25,386 nt of DNA from Christensenella sp. UBA4263 (GTDB lineage Bacteria; Bacillota; Clostridia; Christensenellales; Aristaeellaceae). Numbering within the stretch: position 1 is the first letter of the stretch; the number at the start of each line of letters is the position of its first letter. Below are positions 1-7,980 of the stretch, piece by piece. Position numbers and translations under genes: made by a program. Where the stretch lies: the NCBI GenBank assembly GCA_002395225.1, contig DGWH01000153.1, positions 1-25,386 of the forward strand, written 5' to 3'. Below the pieces are notes generated by a model that was given only the letters and a program-made list of their open reading frames with translations, searched no databases and had not been told where the DNA came from.

Positions 1-3000
1 AGGTTCGGGAAATGTCATAGGATCCATCGTCGTTTTTCAGATCTTCCATGACAAAATGAATCATCGCAAACTCAGCCGTTTTGTCCTGTGCATGAGCAAC
101 TGCGCTCAGCGCCCCGACCTTTTCATAGGAACCGTCTTCTTTTTGAATGCGAAGAGGCGCATTATCCTCCCCTGTCAGGATAAACTCAAACCGATCCTCT
201 GCTCTCCATTCCCGGCCTGAAATCCGCTTTTCCGCAAACAGCGCAGCCGTTCCCTCGACGTTGTTATACGTGTTTACAAAAGACGGATACGTCTCAGGAT
301 CGTTATAATGATACGTTTTCCAGGATTTCCCGTCTTCACTGTACTCCACTTTTGAAACGTAGATGTGATGTTTCTCTGCGCTCTGTCCGCCGGGATGGCT
401 TATCGTGACTCGATAATGAACCTTTCGGTTGTCATATTCCCATCCCGGTACATTCTTATCCACTTCCTCCATTATGTAGTGGATTTCCCGGGCCGCTTCT
501 GCGCCGGTACAGCCGGGGAACAGTTCATCATGATCAAATGTCAGTGCCGTAAACTCCACGATTCCGTCTTCTCTGTTGGTTCCCACAGCGCGTTCGATCA
601 TTTCCGGTTCTGCATCCGGCTGCAGATCATCTGCCAACCAGAAATTGAATGCCCCCTGGATATACGACGCGCCGGAAATGGTTTTCATGGCCCGTATATA
701 CGTATACGCATCCGGCAGCACCCGGTTGGACACCATCAGGCTGTCTGTCTCGATTCCGTCATAATAAACATTTTTCACCAGCAGGTGTCCCTGATAATCA
801 TCCTCAACAACCACTTCCACCGCATGAGGAATGAGATCGTAGAACAGATTGTCATATACAGGGCCTGCGCTGTCATCCCGGGCTGTGTCGCCCTCCTCCT
901 CCGGCGTCACCTCCGGAGCCAGTTCACGGACCTGATAAAAATAACGGCCAGGTTTTAAAAAGTCAATTTTCCCATACTGTAAGGTTCGGGCATCCGAATT
1001 CACCCTTCTCACCGCGGCTGACAGGTTATCCGGCATAGGCGCATTCTTGCTCTTTGGCGTCAGTTCAAAGCTGAAATCGGTTTGCGTCCAGTCCTGAGTT
1101 CCCTCTTTCCATTCATCCATTGCTTTTCCGGTATGATCGAGAATCTGTTTCGTTACCTTCAAAGAAAGGGAAACCGGTGTATGGCGATACACATTGACAA
1201 ATTTCGGTGCATCAATCGTGCCCGTCCTATTGTCCCCATATGTAATTTCAAGCCGATCTGACTGACGCGTGTTGTGAACATGGACAGTTACAAAGCGGGG
1301 CGCTGCGTCATAGGTCAGACCATTGAGCACCTGATTAACGGCTTCATCCGGAATATTCTCAACGATCTTGTAGATAAACTCTCTGTCCTGGACAAACCGG
1401 TCGCCCACCAGAAGATCATCCTGAGTAAAGAGCAGATTTTCAAAGACAGCTTCATTCTTATGCCCATCATACCGGGCGACCGCCGTCAGACTGGTGTGCG
1501 TCTGTCCGTCCATTGTCCGGAGCGGTGCTCCGTTTTCAGGGGTCAGCGTAAATGTAAACGATTCCCCGGGCATCCACGTTCTGTTCTCAATGGATTTGGA
1601 AACCCTGATGATCCCTGTTCCGGACGCATGGAATGTATTTTCAAATTGTGCATAGGGAAGGAGAACATCTTCCTTGTAATAATAGGTCGAGTAAGAAAGC
1701 ACGGGAGCCCCGGCGTCATTCTTTTCTTCCCTGACATCGACAAAGAAATGAACGGGATGTTCATCATAGTCAACCGCCGGATTGTTTTCCCTGTATTCAT
1801 CAATGAGATAGTGATAAAGCCCGGCTTTCGTATAATGCAGTTTATTCGTGTCAAAACGAATACGGCCGTCCTGATTGGTGGTGCTGTGTACGATCGGATC
1901 AGAGGAAACCTGCCCTGTTTGCTCATTATACTCATACAAACCGAACGAAAATCCGGCTGCCCGATTGGGCCCGTTCAGGTATTTTACCAGTTCCAGAGAG
2001 ACGCTTGGAATATAGTTCGTCAGTTTCCGGTTGGTCACTGTGAACATGAGCTTTTTTCCTTCCCTGCTCTCCTGAACAGATGTCTGATAACCACGAACCC
2101 GAACCTCCTGCACATCATAATCGATGTGTTTCCCGTTGCTGTATTCCGGAAGGCCTGTAAAGGTATGCTGCCAGTTTTCAGTCGCCCGCAATTCATATAT
2201 TTCTTTCACTTTCTTGTCGGCCAGAAGCTGAATCGTGACAGTTTCAGGACGATCGGACAGCAAGTCACCATCCCATTTTTTTTCAACTGCAATATCAACT
2301 GTTTTCAGCGTATTTGTAATTGTAAAGCCGTCCGAAGCATTTCCGCTTACAGCCCAGTCATATTCCGGTACAGAAACTTCCCTGACGACGTATTTAATGT
2401 CTTTTTCATTTTCGTCCCAGGCGGGGAGATTCGTGAACGTCAATTCCCAATTGTTTTCAGAACGAATCGTCCCTGTGTCTACCGGCTGAAATGTATCCCC
2501 CGCTATCTGTTCAAGCGTAACGTCCACACTAGCAGGACGCTTTTCATAAATGTTGTTTCGATCCTCCCACTTCTTCGTTACATTTACGTTCACTTTTTTC
2601 TCCCATGTCACTTTGATATAGTGATCATGGTTGTTATTCGGGAATGTGAACGTATACATTCCATTTTCAACACATTCAAGAATGCCGCGCCTGTCGTCTT
2701 TCAAATGAATATCCTTTATTTGCGTGCCAGGCACCATTTGATTCAGCTCATCTGCGTTGATTTTCCAGTCAGGCTTGGCAGTCTTCGGATCAGCATCGAC
2801 TTCATCATATACTTCAATTTTCTTTATGGCGCATCCTTCATCCGGTTTCATGGTATAGGTAATCGTATGACCATCCGTGAATGTATAAATGCCCCAGCTG
2901 TAAAGCGTATCATCTGTCAGACTTTCTTTTTTATCCAAAATCAACTGCAGTTTTTTCGGTAATTGTTTTTCAGGATCACCTTTTTTGGTTGTGTAGATAT

Positions 3001-4222
3001 TCCCCCCGCGGCCGGTTTCAGACTTTATGCGATGCTGTATATGCTGATCTGAATTTTTAGGACGTCCAAAAATCCAGGTCCGAATCTTCCGGTTATTTCG
3101 TCCTGACGCGGTTACGGTAAGATCAAGACCTTTGGAGTTGTCAACCACCGTCACAAAGCCGGAGGAATAGGTCCCAGGATCAGGATCGGAAATATAATAG
3201 TTGTCCGGAAATTGTTTAATAAAACGCCATCCTCCCCCTTTTGTTTCTATTCGGTTCCACTCATCAAAATGATAGAAAGTTACATTTCCTTTGATTTTTT
3301 CCACATACCTCGTTTGCTCAAACGAAGGAACATATATTTCAGAATCACTGGCTATGGAATGATCATAAACCGCTATCTGTTCAGAAAAATAGTTATATTC
3401 AGCGCCATGAAAATTCAGATTTGAAAAAGGCGTATTATTGTCGCGTTTTACATCAATATCCGTGACTGTATACAGGAACGTCGCCGGCTCATTGATGCTT
3501 TTCCCTTCTTCGTTGCCAATGGTGATCGTCTCTATTTTGGTATGCTTTTTGCTATCCTGTATTTCAATATGGACATCTGCCGTAATCCCGTAATTTAGTT
3601 TTTTGTCCTCATCTATATTATCACGATGTACTGTATGTTCTGCACGAAAAAGAATGCCGCTGGCAATCGAAAAAACCGCATTCTTGAAAACTCCCGGATT
3701 TACACTGTTCGAAAGATATAGTGTGATATTGCTGTAGGAAACGACCACATCAGCATTCGTTCCATCCGGCAGTTTTGCACCATCCCTGAACCTGAATGTA
3801 AATAATGTCTTATCCTGCTCCCCTAACGAATACTTTTTTATCGATGAATAATCTTTAATCTCTGGCCACTGATCGTTCTTTTCCGGCGTGTAGATAACAA
3901 AAGGGTGATTATCCAGGTCCTCTCCATTCAGCCCCGGATATCCCTTAAGACTGTCAACTTCCGAAAAGCCATTTGCTTCCGCTTTCGGATCAATCCATAT
4001 ATCCATTTTATCGAATGAATTAAGCTGATCATAATTGATCAGTATGGTTGTGGCGGGTGCCTCTTTCGCAAATTCATTGAGTTCGGCCTCAGTTTCAACT
4101 GGTATCTCCTTAACTGCCACCTGACGGGCATCTGCCAGGCATGACTGCCATGATCCCCTCACAAGCATGAACAGCATCATGAGTCCTGTGAAAAAGAAGC
4201 AGATTCTGGAAAAAAGCTTCAT
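1..4222 (-). CDS. Large secreted Cna-B / pilin-linker adhesin, 3' end outside window
   Basis: An uninterrupted minus-strand reading frame of 1407 codons starts at ATG 4222 and runs off the left edge, so the sortase signal cannot be seen. Residues 1-31 form a signal peptide (MKLFSRICFFF core, then hydrophobic run). A beta-rich region of about 500 residues follows with no family I recognise. Two Cna-B domains lie near residues 545-640 (VNVTKKWEDRNN) and 643-735 (VDIAVEKKWDGD). About five Spy0128/FctA-type isopeptide-linker domains start near 737, 870, 1017, 1172 and 1320; the repeated pattern is K.I..R.W..GE.F.F.L and Y...E...... YD, and the last (AEKRISGREW) is cut by the window edge. Such proteins are exported, cross-linked internally by Lys-Asn bonds and usually anchored to the wall by sortase; that is family knowledge. 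A consensus promoter lies at 4367-4394. I checked the frame at several points and saw no frameshift. Confidence 0.9.
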   Translation of the reverse strand, partial: MKLFSRICFFFTGLMMLFMLVRGSWQSCLADARQVAVKEIPVETEAELNEFAKEAPATTILINYDQLNSFDKMDIWIDPKAEANGFSEVDSLKGYPGLNGEDLDNHPFVIYTPEKNDQWPEIKDYSSIKKYSLGEQDKTLFTFRFRDGAKLPDGTNADVVVSYSNITLYLSNSVNPGVFKNAVFSIASGILFRAEHTVHRDNIDEDKKLNYGITADVHIEIQDSKKHTKIETITIGNEEGKSINEPATFLYTVTDIDVKRDNNTPFSNLNFHGAEYNYFSEQIAVYDHSIASDSEIYVPSFEQTRYVEKIKGNVTFYHFDEWNRIETKGGGWRFIKQFPDNYYISDPDPGTYSSGFVTVVDNSKGLDLTVTASGRNNRKIRTWIFGRPKNSDQHIQHRIKSETGRGGNIYTTKKGDPEKQLPKKLQLILDKKESLTDDTLYSWGIYTFTDGHTITYTMKPDEGCAIKKIEVYDEVDADPKTAKPDWKINADELNQMVPGTQIKDIHLKDDRRGILECVENGMYTFTFPNNNHDHYIKVTWEKKVNVNVTKKWEDRNNIYEKRPASVDVTLEQIAGDTFQPVDTGTIRSENNWELTFTNLPAWDENEKDIKYVVREVSVPEYDWAVSGNASDGFTITNTLKTVDIAVEKKWDGDLLSDRPETVTIQLLADKKVKEIYELRATENWQHTFTGLPEYSNGKHIDYDVQEVRVRGYQTSVQESREGKKLMFTVTNRKLTNYIPSVSLELVKYLNGPNRAAGFSFGLYEYNEQTGQVSSDPIVHSTTNQDGRIRFDTNKLHYTKAGLYHYLIDEYRENNPAVDYDEHPVHFFVDVREEKNDAGAPVLSYSTYYYKEDVLLPYAQFENTFHASGTGIIRVSKSIENRTWMPGESFTFTLTPENGAPLRTMDGQTHTSLTAVARYDGHKNEAVFENLLFTQDDLLVGDRFVQDREFIYKIVENIPDEAVNQVLNGLTYDAAPRFVTVHVHNTRQSDRLEITYGDNRTGTIDAPKFVNVYRHTPVSLSLKVTKQILDHTGKAMDEWKEGTQDWTQTDFSFELTPKSKNAPMPDNLSAAVRRVNSDARTLQYGKIDFLKPGRYFYQVRELAPEVTPEEEGDTARDDSAGPVYDNLFYDLIPHAVEVVVEDDYQGHLLVKNVYYDGIETDSLMVSNRVLPDAYTYIRAMKTISGASYIQGAFNFWLADDLQPDAEPEMIERAVGTNREDGIVEFTALTFDHDELFPGCTGAEAAREIHYIMEEVDKNVPGWEYDNRKVHYRVTISHPGGQSAEKHHIYVSKVEYSEDGKSWKTYHYNDPETYPSFVNTYNNVEGTAALFAEKRISGREWRAEDRFEFILTGEDNAPLRIQKEDGSYEKVGALSAVAHAQDKTAEFAMIHFVMEDLKNDDGSYDISRT

Positions 4223-4280
4223 AAAATAGCCTACTCTCTATCTCTTCGGAGATGAAATGAACCTCTTTTTACATAGCCAC

Positions 4281-4311
4281 GCCGGGAAAACTCATGCAGA
4301 ATTTCCCCGGC
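4281..4311 (-). promoter_or_regulatory. Hairpin in the adhesin 5' leader
   Basis: GCCGGGAAA (4281-4289) pairs with TTTCCCCGGC (4302-4311), apart from one position. It sits between the promoter at 4367-4394 and the adhesin start at 4222. No U-run follows on the minus strand, so it is more likely a leader structure than a terminator. Its role is unknown. Confidence 0.3.
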
Positions 4312-4366
4312 GGCTTATTTCAAAAAGGCATTAAAAATATCATGGTTCTATATGCATTCTTTATAT

Positions 4367-4394
4367 ATTATATCTTTTTGAATTTTCCTGTCAA
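4367..4394 (-). promoter_or_regulatory. Sigma-70-type promoter for the adhesin gene
   Basis: On the minus strand a perfect TTGACA (4394-4389) is followed by a 16-base spacer and a perfect TATAAT (4372-4367). The surrounding sequence is AT-rich. It implies a 5' leader of about 140 bases before the adhesin start at 4222. Confidence 0.75.
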
Positions 4395-4553
4395 TGTACA
4401 AAAAGTGATTCATTTTCAGGAGTCAAATTGTTTCAGATTGCACGAAAGATCCATGATCCGCTTATGAAAATGTTTCAGCGAATAGTCATTTCAGCAGGAC
4501 CCATGGACACACCGGCCCCGGCCTATTTCATTTCATCTGTCAGTCGCAGAGCT

Positions 4554-4584
4554 AAAAAAGGCAGCAGAGTCTGTCTCTGCTGCC
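4554..4584 (-). terminator. Rho-independent terminator after the UroD-like gene
   Basis: A perfect 10-bp stem (GGCAGCAGAG at 4560-4569 with CTCTGCTGCC at 4575-4584) has a 5-base loop. On the minus strand it is followed by six T (4559-4554). It lies 23 bases after the stop of the UroD-like gene. Confidence 0.93.
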
Positions 4585-4607
4585 AGAAGGAGTAAAAGCA
4601 AAATGAA

Positions 4608-5564
4608 TCAGATCTGGTGCGCCAGGTCAGCAACCCAGCGAATACGCTCCTCGGGGAGTTCATTATGGATGCTGCAGTCAGAACCCAGAATATAGCCGGA
4701 CTTTCCGCCCTGGGCGATCAGGTGTTCAACTTCTTTTTCAATCTCGGCACGGCTGGCCGTGTACAGGAAGGTTCCCGGACGATTGTCAAAACCGCCCCAG
4801 ACCGTACAGCCGAAGTGTTTCTTGGCTTCCTGAATGTCCATGATGTCGAAATAACGGCTCCAGCTGATGACCGGCGCCTTATAGTCCTCCCAGACGCTCA
4901 GGCGGTTTGGCTCCTCTTCCCATGCACAGAAATGAATGGCATTCATCTCGCTGAGGCTGTTGGCAACATCCAGAACAGCCTTGTCACTTGGCATCACCCA
5001 GTTGCGGTATTCCTCGTAAGTAAACCGGCTCTGCTCGCCGTTCTGAACGCTGTAAAAAACGCCGTCCGCACCGGATTCCTGGATAATGCCCTGCACCAGC
5101 AGCCGGACATCCTCCGCCACAATCCGGCAGGCATTTTTCATGGCCTCCGGATTTTCCCGGATAAACTGCATCATCTTCGGATACCCGATCTTCAGCCGGA
5201 TATAGCTGAGCGGTGCGAAAATCAGATAGATGGCCGGGCACTGACCGCCCAGGGCCTTCACCACTTTTTTCGTCCGCTCAATCTGACCGCGGATATACGG
5301 ATGATTGGCCCCAAGAGGATGAATCCGGTTCAGATCTTCCGCTTTTTCAATTCCCTCAAGAATGGGAGCCGGCCAGCCAAAGTATTTGTCGCCGCTCAGT
5401 TTCATGAAATCGACATCCGTGTCCTCAAGGAATTTCGCCTGGCACTCCGCAAATCGGTCATCGTTTCCCCAGAACTCCGGCGGCACATGCTGCCACATGC
5501 ATACCGGCACATGATCTGTCTCAAGACCTTTGAAAGCTGCTGTGACCCGTTCTCTTTTGTTCAT
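4608..5564 (-). CDS. Uroporphyrinogen-decarboxylase-fold protein, methyltransferase-like
   Basis: The 318-residue product opens with MNKRERVTAAFKGLETDHVP, the typical start of UroD-superfamily proteins outside haem synthesis. His211 and Cys213 (AIHFCAW) and Cys297 (GSDCSIH) form the H-x-C...C pattern that binds zinc in MtaA/MtbA/CmuA-type corrinoid methyltransferases. This points to thiol-activating methyl transfer rather than HemE decarboxylation, but no corrinoid protein is encoded nearby. The start has a good AGAGGA site 7 bases upstream. The gene follows two sugar-permease genes with only 27 bases between and ends at a strong terminator, so it is the last gene of that operon. Similar UroD-like genes often sit next to sugar transport genes; their substrate is generally unknown. 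The fold assignment is firm and the reaction is inference. Confidence 0.85.
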   Translation of the reverse strand: MNKRERVTAAFKGLETDHVPVCMWQHVPPEFWGNDDRFAECQAKFLEDTDVDFMKLSGDKYFGWPAPILEGIEKAEDLNRIHPLGANHPYIRGQIERTKKVVKALGGQCPAIYLIFAPLSYIRLKIGYPKMMQFIRENPEAMKNACRIVAEDVRLLVQGIIQESGADGVFYSVQNGEQSRFTYEEYRNWVMPSDKAVLDVANSLSEMNAIHFCAWEEEPNRLSVWEDYKAPVISWSRYFDIMDIQEAKKHFGCTVWGGFDNRPGTFLYTASRAEIEKEVEHLIAQGGKSGYILGSDCSIHNELPEERIRWVADLAHQI

Positions 5565-5591
5565 TTGTTCATCCTCTTTCTGTTTTGTCTC

Positions 5592-6503
5592 TTATCCCTT
5601 GATCGCACCGATCATGACACCTTTTTCAAAGTATTTGGTCAGGAAGGGATATACCAGCATAATGGGCACCGTGGAAATGACAATGGTACAGTATTTGACC
5701 AGTTCCGCCGACAGACTGATTTCTGACACTGTCAGCATCCCGTCACCGCCGGAGGATACAGAGGTATTGTTGGCGATGAGAATACCGCGAAGGACATACT
5801 GGAAGGTGTAGAGTTTTGTGTCCCGGATAAACACCATGGACGGAAACCAGGAATTCCAGTGTCCCACGGCATAGTACAGGAAGATCACCGCCACAACCGG
5901 CTTTGACAGCGGCATCACGACATTTCTCAGGACACGCCAGTCATTCGCACCGTCAATCCGCGCCGCTTCCTCCAGCGAGGAGGGCAGTGACGCGAAGAAG
6001 GAGCGCATGATAATCACGTTGTACGTACTGATCAGGTACGGGACAAAGTCAGCCCAGCGGGTATTGTAAATGCCTGTTCCCTTGACAATAAAGAACAGCG
6101 GGATCAGGCCGCCGTTAAAGAACATGGTGAAGGTCATCATCTTCATCATGGCATTTCGCGGCAGAAAATGTTTGCGCGTCAGGACAAATGCGGCAAAAAT
6201 GCTGAGAATCATATTGAGCGCCGTGCCGATGGCCAGATTGATCATGGTATTGGCAAAACCGCTGATGATATTCGGATTGTTCAGCGCCAGCCGATATCCC
6301 TCCAGCGTAAAATTGCCAAGCCATTTAAACAGCGGGCACTCATGCGCCAGCAGAAACCGCGGTTCGGAAACGGAAGCCATCACGACGTAGTAGAGCGGGT
6401 AGAGCGTGACGAAGATCAGCAGAACCATCAGGGCTGCATTCACAACGTCGAACACTTTCTCGCCCGGTGAATAAAGTTTGATTTTATTCTTCTTTACTGT
6501 CAT
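5592..6503 (-). CDS. Sugar ABC transporter permease, CUT1 family (LplC/YtcP type)
   Basis: A 303-residue inner-membrane permease of the MalG/LplC branch. It begins MTVKKNKIKLYSPGEK, has about six membrane segments (first at residues 16-37) and carries the EAA loop that docks the ATPase (EEAARIDGANDWRVLRNVVM, near residue 190). It ends in GAIKG, the usual C-terminus of this group. I chose ATG 6503 because a strong GGGGAGAGG site precedes it; the open frame extends 11 codons further upstream without a site. It overlaps the binding site region of, and lies 13 bases after, the damaged partner permease. The substrate is likely an oligosaccharide or other glycoside. The usual lipoprotein binding protein is not in the window, so the system may be incomplete. 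Confidence 0.9.
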   Translation of the reverse strand: MTVKKNKIKLYSPGEKVFDVVNAALMVLLIFVTLYPLYYVVMASVSEPRFLLAHECPLFKWLGNFTLEGYRLALNNPNIISGFANTMINLAIGTALNMILSIFAAFVLTRKHFLPRNAMMKMMTFTMFFNGGLIPLFFIVKGTGIYNTRWADFVPYLISTYNVIIMRSFFASLPSSLEEAARIDGANDWRVLRNVVMPLSKPVVAVIFLYYAVGHWNSWFPSMVFIRDTKLYTFQYVLRGILIANNTSVSSGGDGMLTVSEISLSAELVKYCTIVISTVPIMLVYPFLTKYFEKGVMIGAIKG

Positions 6504-6516
6504 GCCTCTCCCCCTC

Positions 6517-7235
6517 TCACCACAGACTCGTCTCATTGATCCGTCTGGAAATGGTGTTGGCCATCATCAGCAGGGTAAAGTTGATGATGGAGTTAAACAT
6601 TCCCACGGCAGTGGAGAAGCTGTAATCGAACTGAATCAGGCCCCTGCGGTAGACGTATGTGAAAATGACGTCCGTCGTCTCATAGGTCATCTGGTTGTAC
6701 AAAAGCACGATCTTTTCCCAGCCCAGCGTCATCATGTTGCCGATGCACAGGATCAGCAGGATGATAATGGTCGGCATGATTGCCGGAATGGTTACGTGCA
6801 GCACCCGCTTGAAACGGGACGCGCTGTCAATCACCGCTACCTCATACAGGGTCGGATCCACGCCGGAAAGTGCGGCCACAAAAATAATCGAATCCCATCC
6901 GGTTTCCTGACAGATCTGCATCGCGACATAGATCGTCCGGAACGCGCCCTTTACACTCAGCAGGTTATTCCTCGGGATTCCGAACAGACGGACAAGCGCC
7001 GTGGTGATCAGGCCGGAGGACTTGAGAAAATCCACCGCCAGACCGCAGATAACCATGGCGGAGATAAAGTGCGGCATATACGTGACCATCTGGGTAGATT
7101 TCCTGAGCCTCGGCATCCTCAGCTCATTGAGCAGAAGCGCCAGGATAATGGCGGCAGGAAAAGCAAAGATCAGCAGATACAGATTGATCAGCAGCGTATT
7201 TCGAAGAACACGGAAAAAATACGGATCCGTCCTTG
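6517..7235 (-). pseudogene. Sugar ABC permease (LplB type), 5' end lost at an ISL3 junction
   Basis: About 240 codons of an LplB-like partner permease remain; the family is usually about 290-325 residues. Recognisable sequence begins DPYFFRVLRNTLLINLY, the second membrane segment, and includes the EAA loop (YEVAVIDSASRFKRVLHVTI). The N-terminus with the first membrane segment is missing. Upstream the frame stays open only to a TAA at 7261-7263, and the sequence there is ISL3 transposase in another frame. No start codon with a binding site is visible; an internal ATG at 7116 would give 199 residues lacking more of the core. It is probably non-functional. The missing 5' part is not found between the ISL3 relic and the next gene, so a deletion or rearrangement followed the insertion. 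Confidence 0.85.
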
Positions 7236-7681
7236 ATAAGCCTTTCTTTGTCGCTTTCTTTTACGATATTCTTGTGAACATGAGCAATTTTGGATGTCAT
7301 TTTAAGCGTGATAACCGTTTCAGAAAGAAGATCTTCTATATACGTCCGAAGAGCCTTCGTAACCTTATGCTTTGGATCTTTAAATGGGATCTCCTCCGAA
7401 AAGCTTACACGGCAATTAGGATTCGTACATTCATAGCGCTGTCTTTCTACATCCAATACAGTACGAGCATGACCATACGGAAGATGAAAGACGTCAGAAT
7501 GCGCGATACCATCCTTTTTCAGAAAAGCACCACATTCAGGACAAAACACTGGCTTTTCCGGATTCAATACTTTGACAGGAAAACGGATCATTTTCATTTT
7601 AGGCTCATTCTGATCCTTCTTGTTCTTATTGAAATCCCGGAAGCTTTCCACTGAATCACCTGTCTGTACAAATCCATTCAT
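7236..7681 (-). pseudogene. ISL3-family transposase, N-terminal fragment
   Basis: About 150 codons are recognisable, while intact ISL3 transposases have roughly 400 residues or more. There is an N-terminal zinc ribbon (Cys47, Cys50 in FCPECG; Cys85, Cys90 in CTNPNC), then a helix-turn-helix region (near residues 107-145, ending HVHKNIVKESDKERL). The DDE catalytic domain is absent. The open frame runs on to 7124 through permease sequence in the wrong frame, so the last residues are not transposase. ATG 7681 overlaps the stop of a 35-codon frame upstream. Confidence 0.85.
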
Positions 7682-7785
7682 ACCAGTGTTTTTTTGATTT
7701 CGCCAGTTTTCACTTCAACATGGGGTGCAACATAATTATCCTCAAATAGTTGATCTGGAAACTTAAGTTGTGTATAATTGCTCAT
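7678..7785 (-). CDS. Small ORF (35 aa) leading the ISL3 transposase
   Basis: ATG 7785 opens a 35-codon frame beginning MSNYTQLKFPDQLFEDNY and ending KTGEIKKTLV. Its TGA overlaps the ATG of the transposase fragment (ATGA), the layout of a translationally coupled pair. A GGGAGAAC sequence upstream could act as a binding site. It may be a true leader peptide, or the original N-terminus of the transposase split off by a one-base frameshift. I recognise no family. Confidence 0.45.
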   Translation of the reverse strand: MSNYTQLKFPDQLFEDNYVAPHVEVKTGEIKKTLV

Positions 7786-7820
7786 GACAGAGTTCTCCCT
7801 TCGCTTTGTGTGTTGATGCG

Positions 7821-7850
7821 ATTATACTGCGGAGAGCTCTGTTTTGTCAT
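7821..7850 (-). promoter_or_regulatory. Promoter of the ISL3 leader/transposase
   Basis: On the minus strand ATGACA (7850-7845) and a perfect TATAAT (7826-7821) are 18 bases apart. An imperfect inverted repeat (7783-7798 with 7831-7850, core GAG.TCTG) surrounds the start region and could be an operator. Confidence 0.55.
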
Positions 7851-7980
7851 TCATTTTTAAATATACAGGTCATAAATCTATCTCGCCTAAGGGGGGGAGC
7901 TCCCTTCAGGCTAGCCCACGAAAAAAGTACAGAGGCGATTTGTCTCTGAACAGGCTCCAAAGCAAAGAAAGGACAGCTCC

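Larger units (their letters stand above)
4223..4607. other. Intergenic region between UroD-like gene and adhesin
   Basis: This gene-free stretch holds the terminator of the UroD-like gene (4554-4584), the adhesin promoter (4367-4394) and a leader hairpin (4281-4311). I see no coding sequence or RNA gene in the remaining 4395-4553. Confidence 0.6.
7236..7850 (-). mobile_element. ISL3-family insertion sequence remnant (5' part)
   Basis: The segment holds the promoter, a small leader frame and the first half of an ISL3-type transposase gene. It stops abruptly in the permease gene. The 3' half of the transposase and a matching terminal repeat are absent. I could not identify a convincing outer inverted repeat near 7850, so the right boundary is approximate. 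Confidence 0.65.

Noticed and set aside
1274..2962. 562-codon plus-strand open frame
   Set aside because: It is in exact antisense register with the adhesin gene; the minus strand gives a signal peptide and clear Cna-B/pilin domains, the plus strand gives no recognisable domain.
4617..5726. 369-codon plus-strand open frame
   Set aside because: Antisense of the UroD-like gene and the permease end, crossing a real gene boundary.
7831..7860. GAGCTCTGTTTTGTCATTC resembles an ISL3 terminal repeat (GGCTCTTTGTCA type)
   Set aside because: It points the wrong way for an element lying to its left, so it cannot be the outer end of this remnant without a rearrangement I cannot show.
7885..7905. GGGAGCTCCC palindrome before the desulfidase gene as an operator
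   Set aside because: It overlaps a simple run of seven G and no matching promoter elements could be placed around it.
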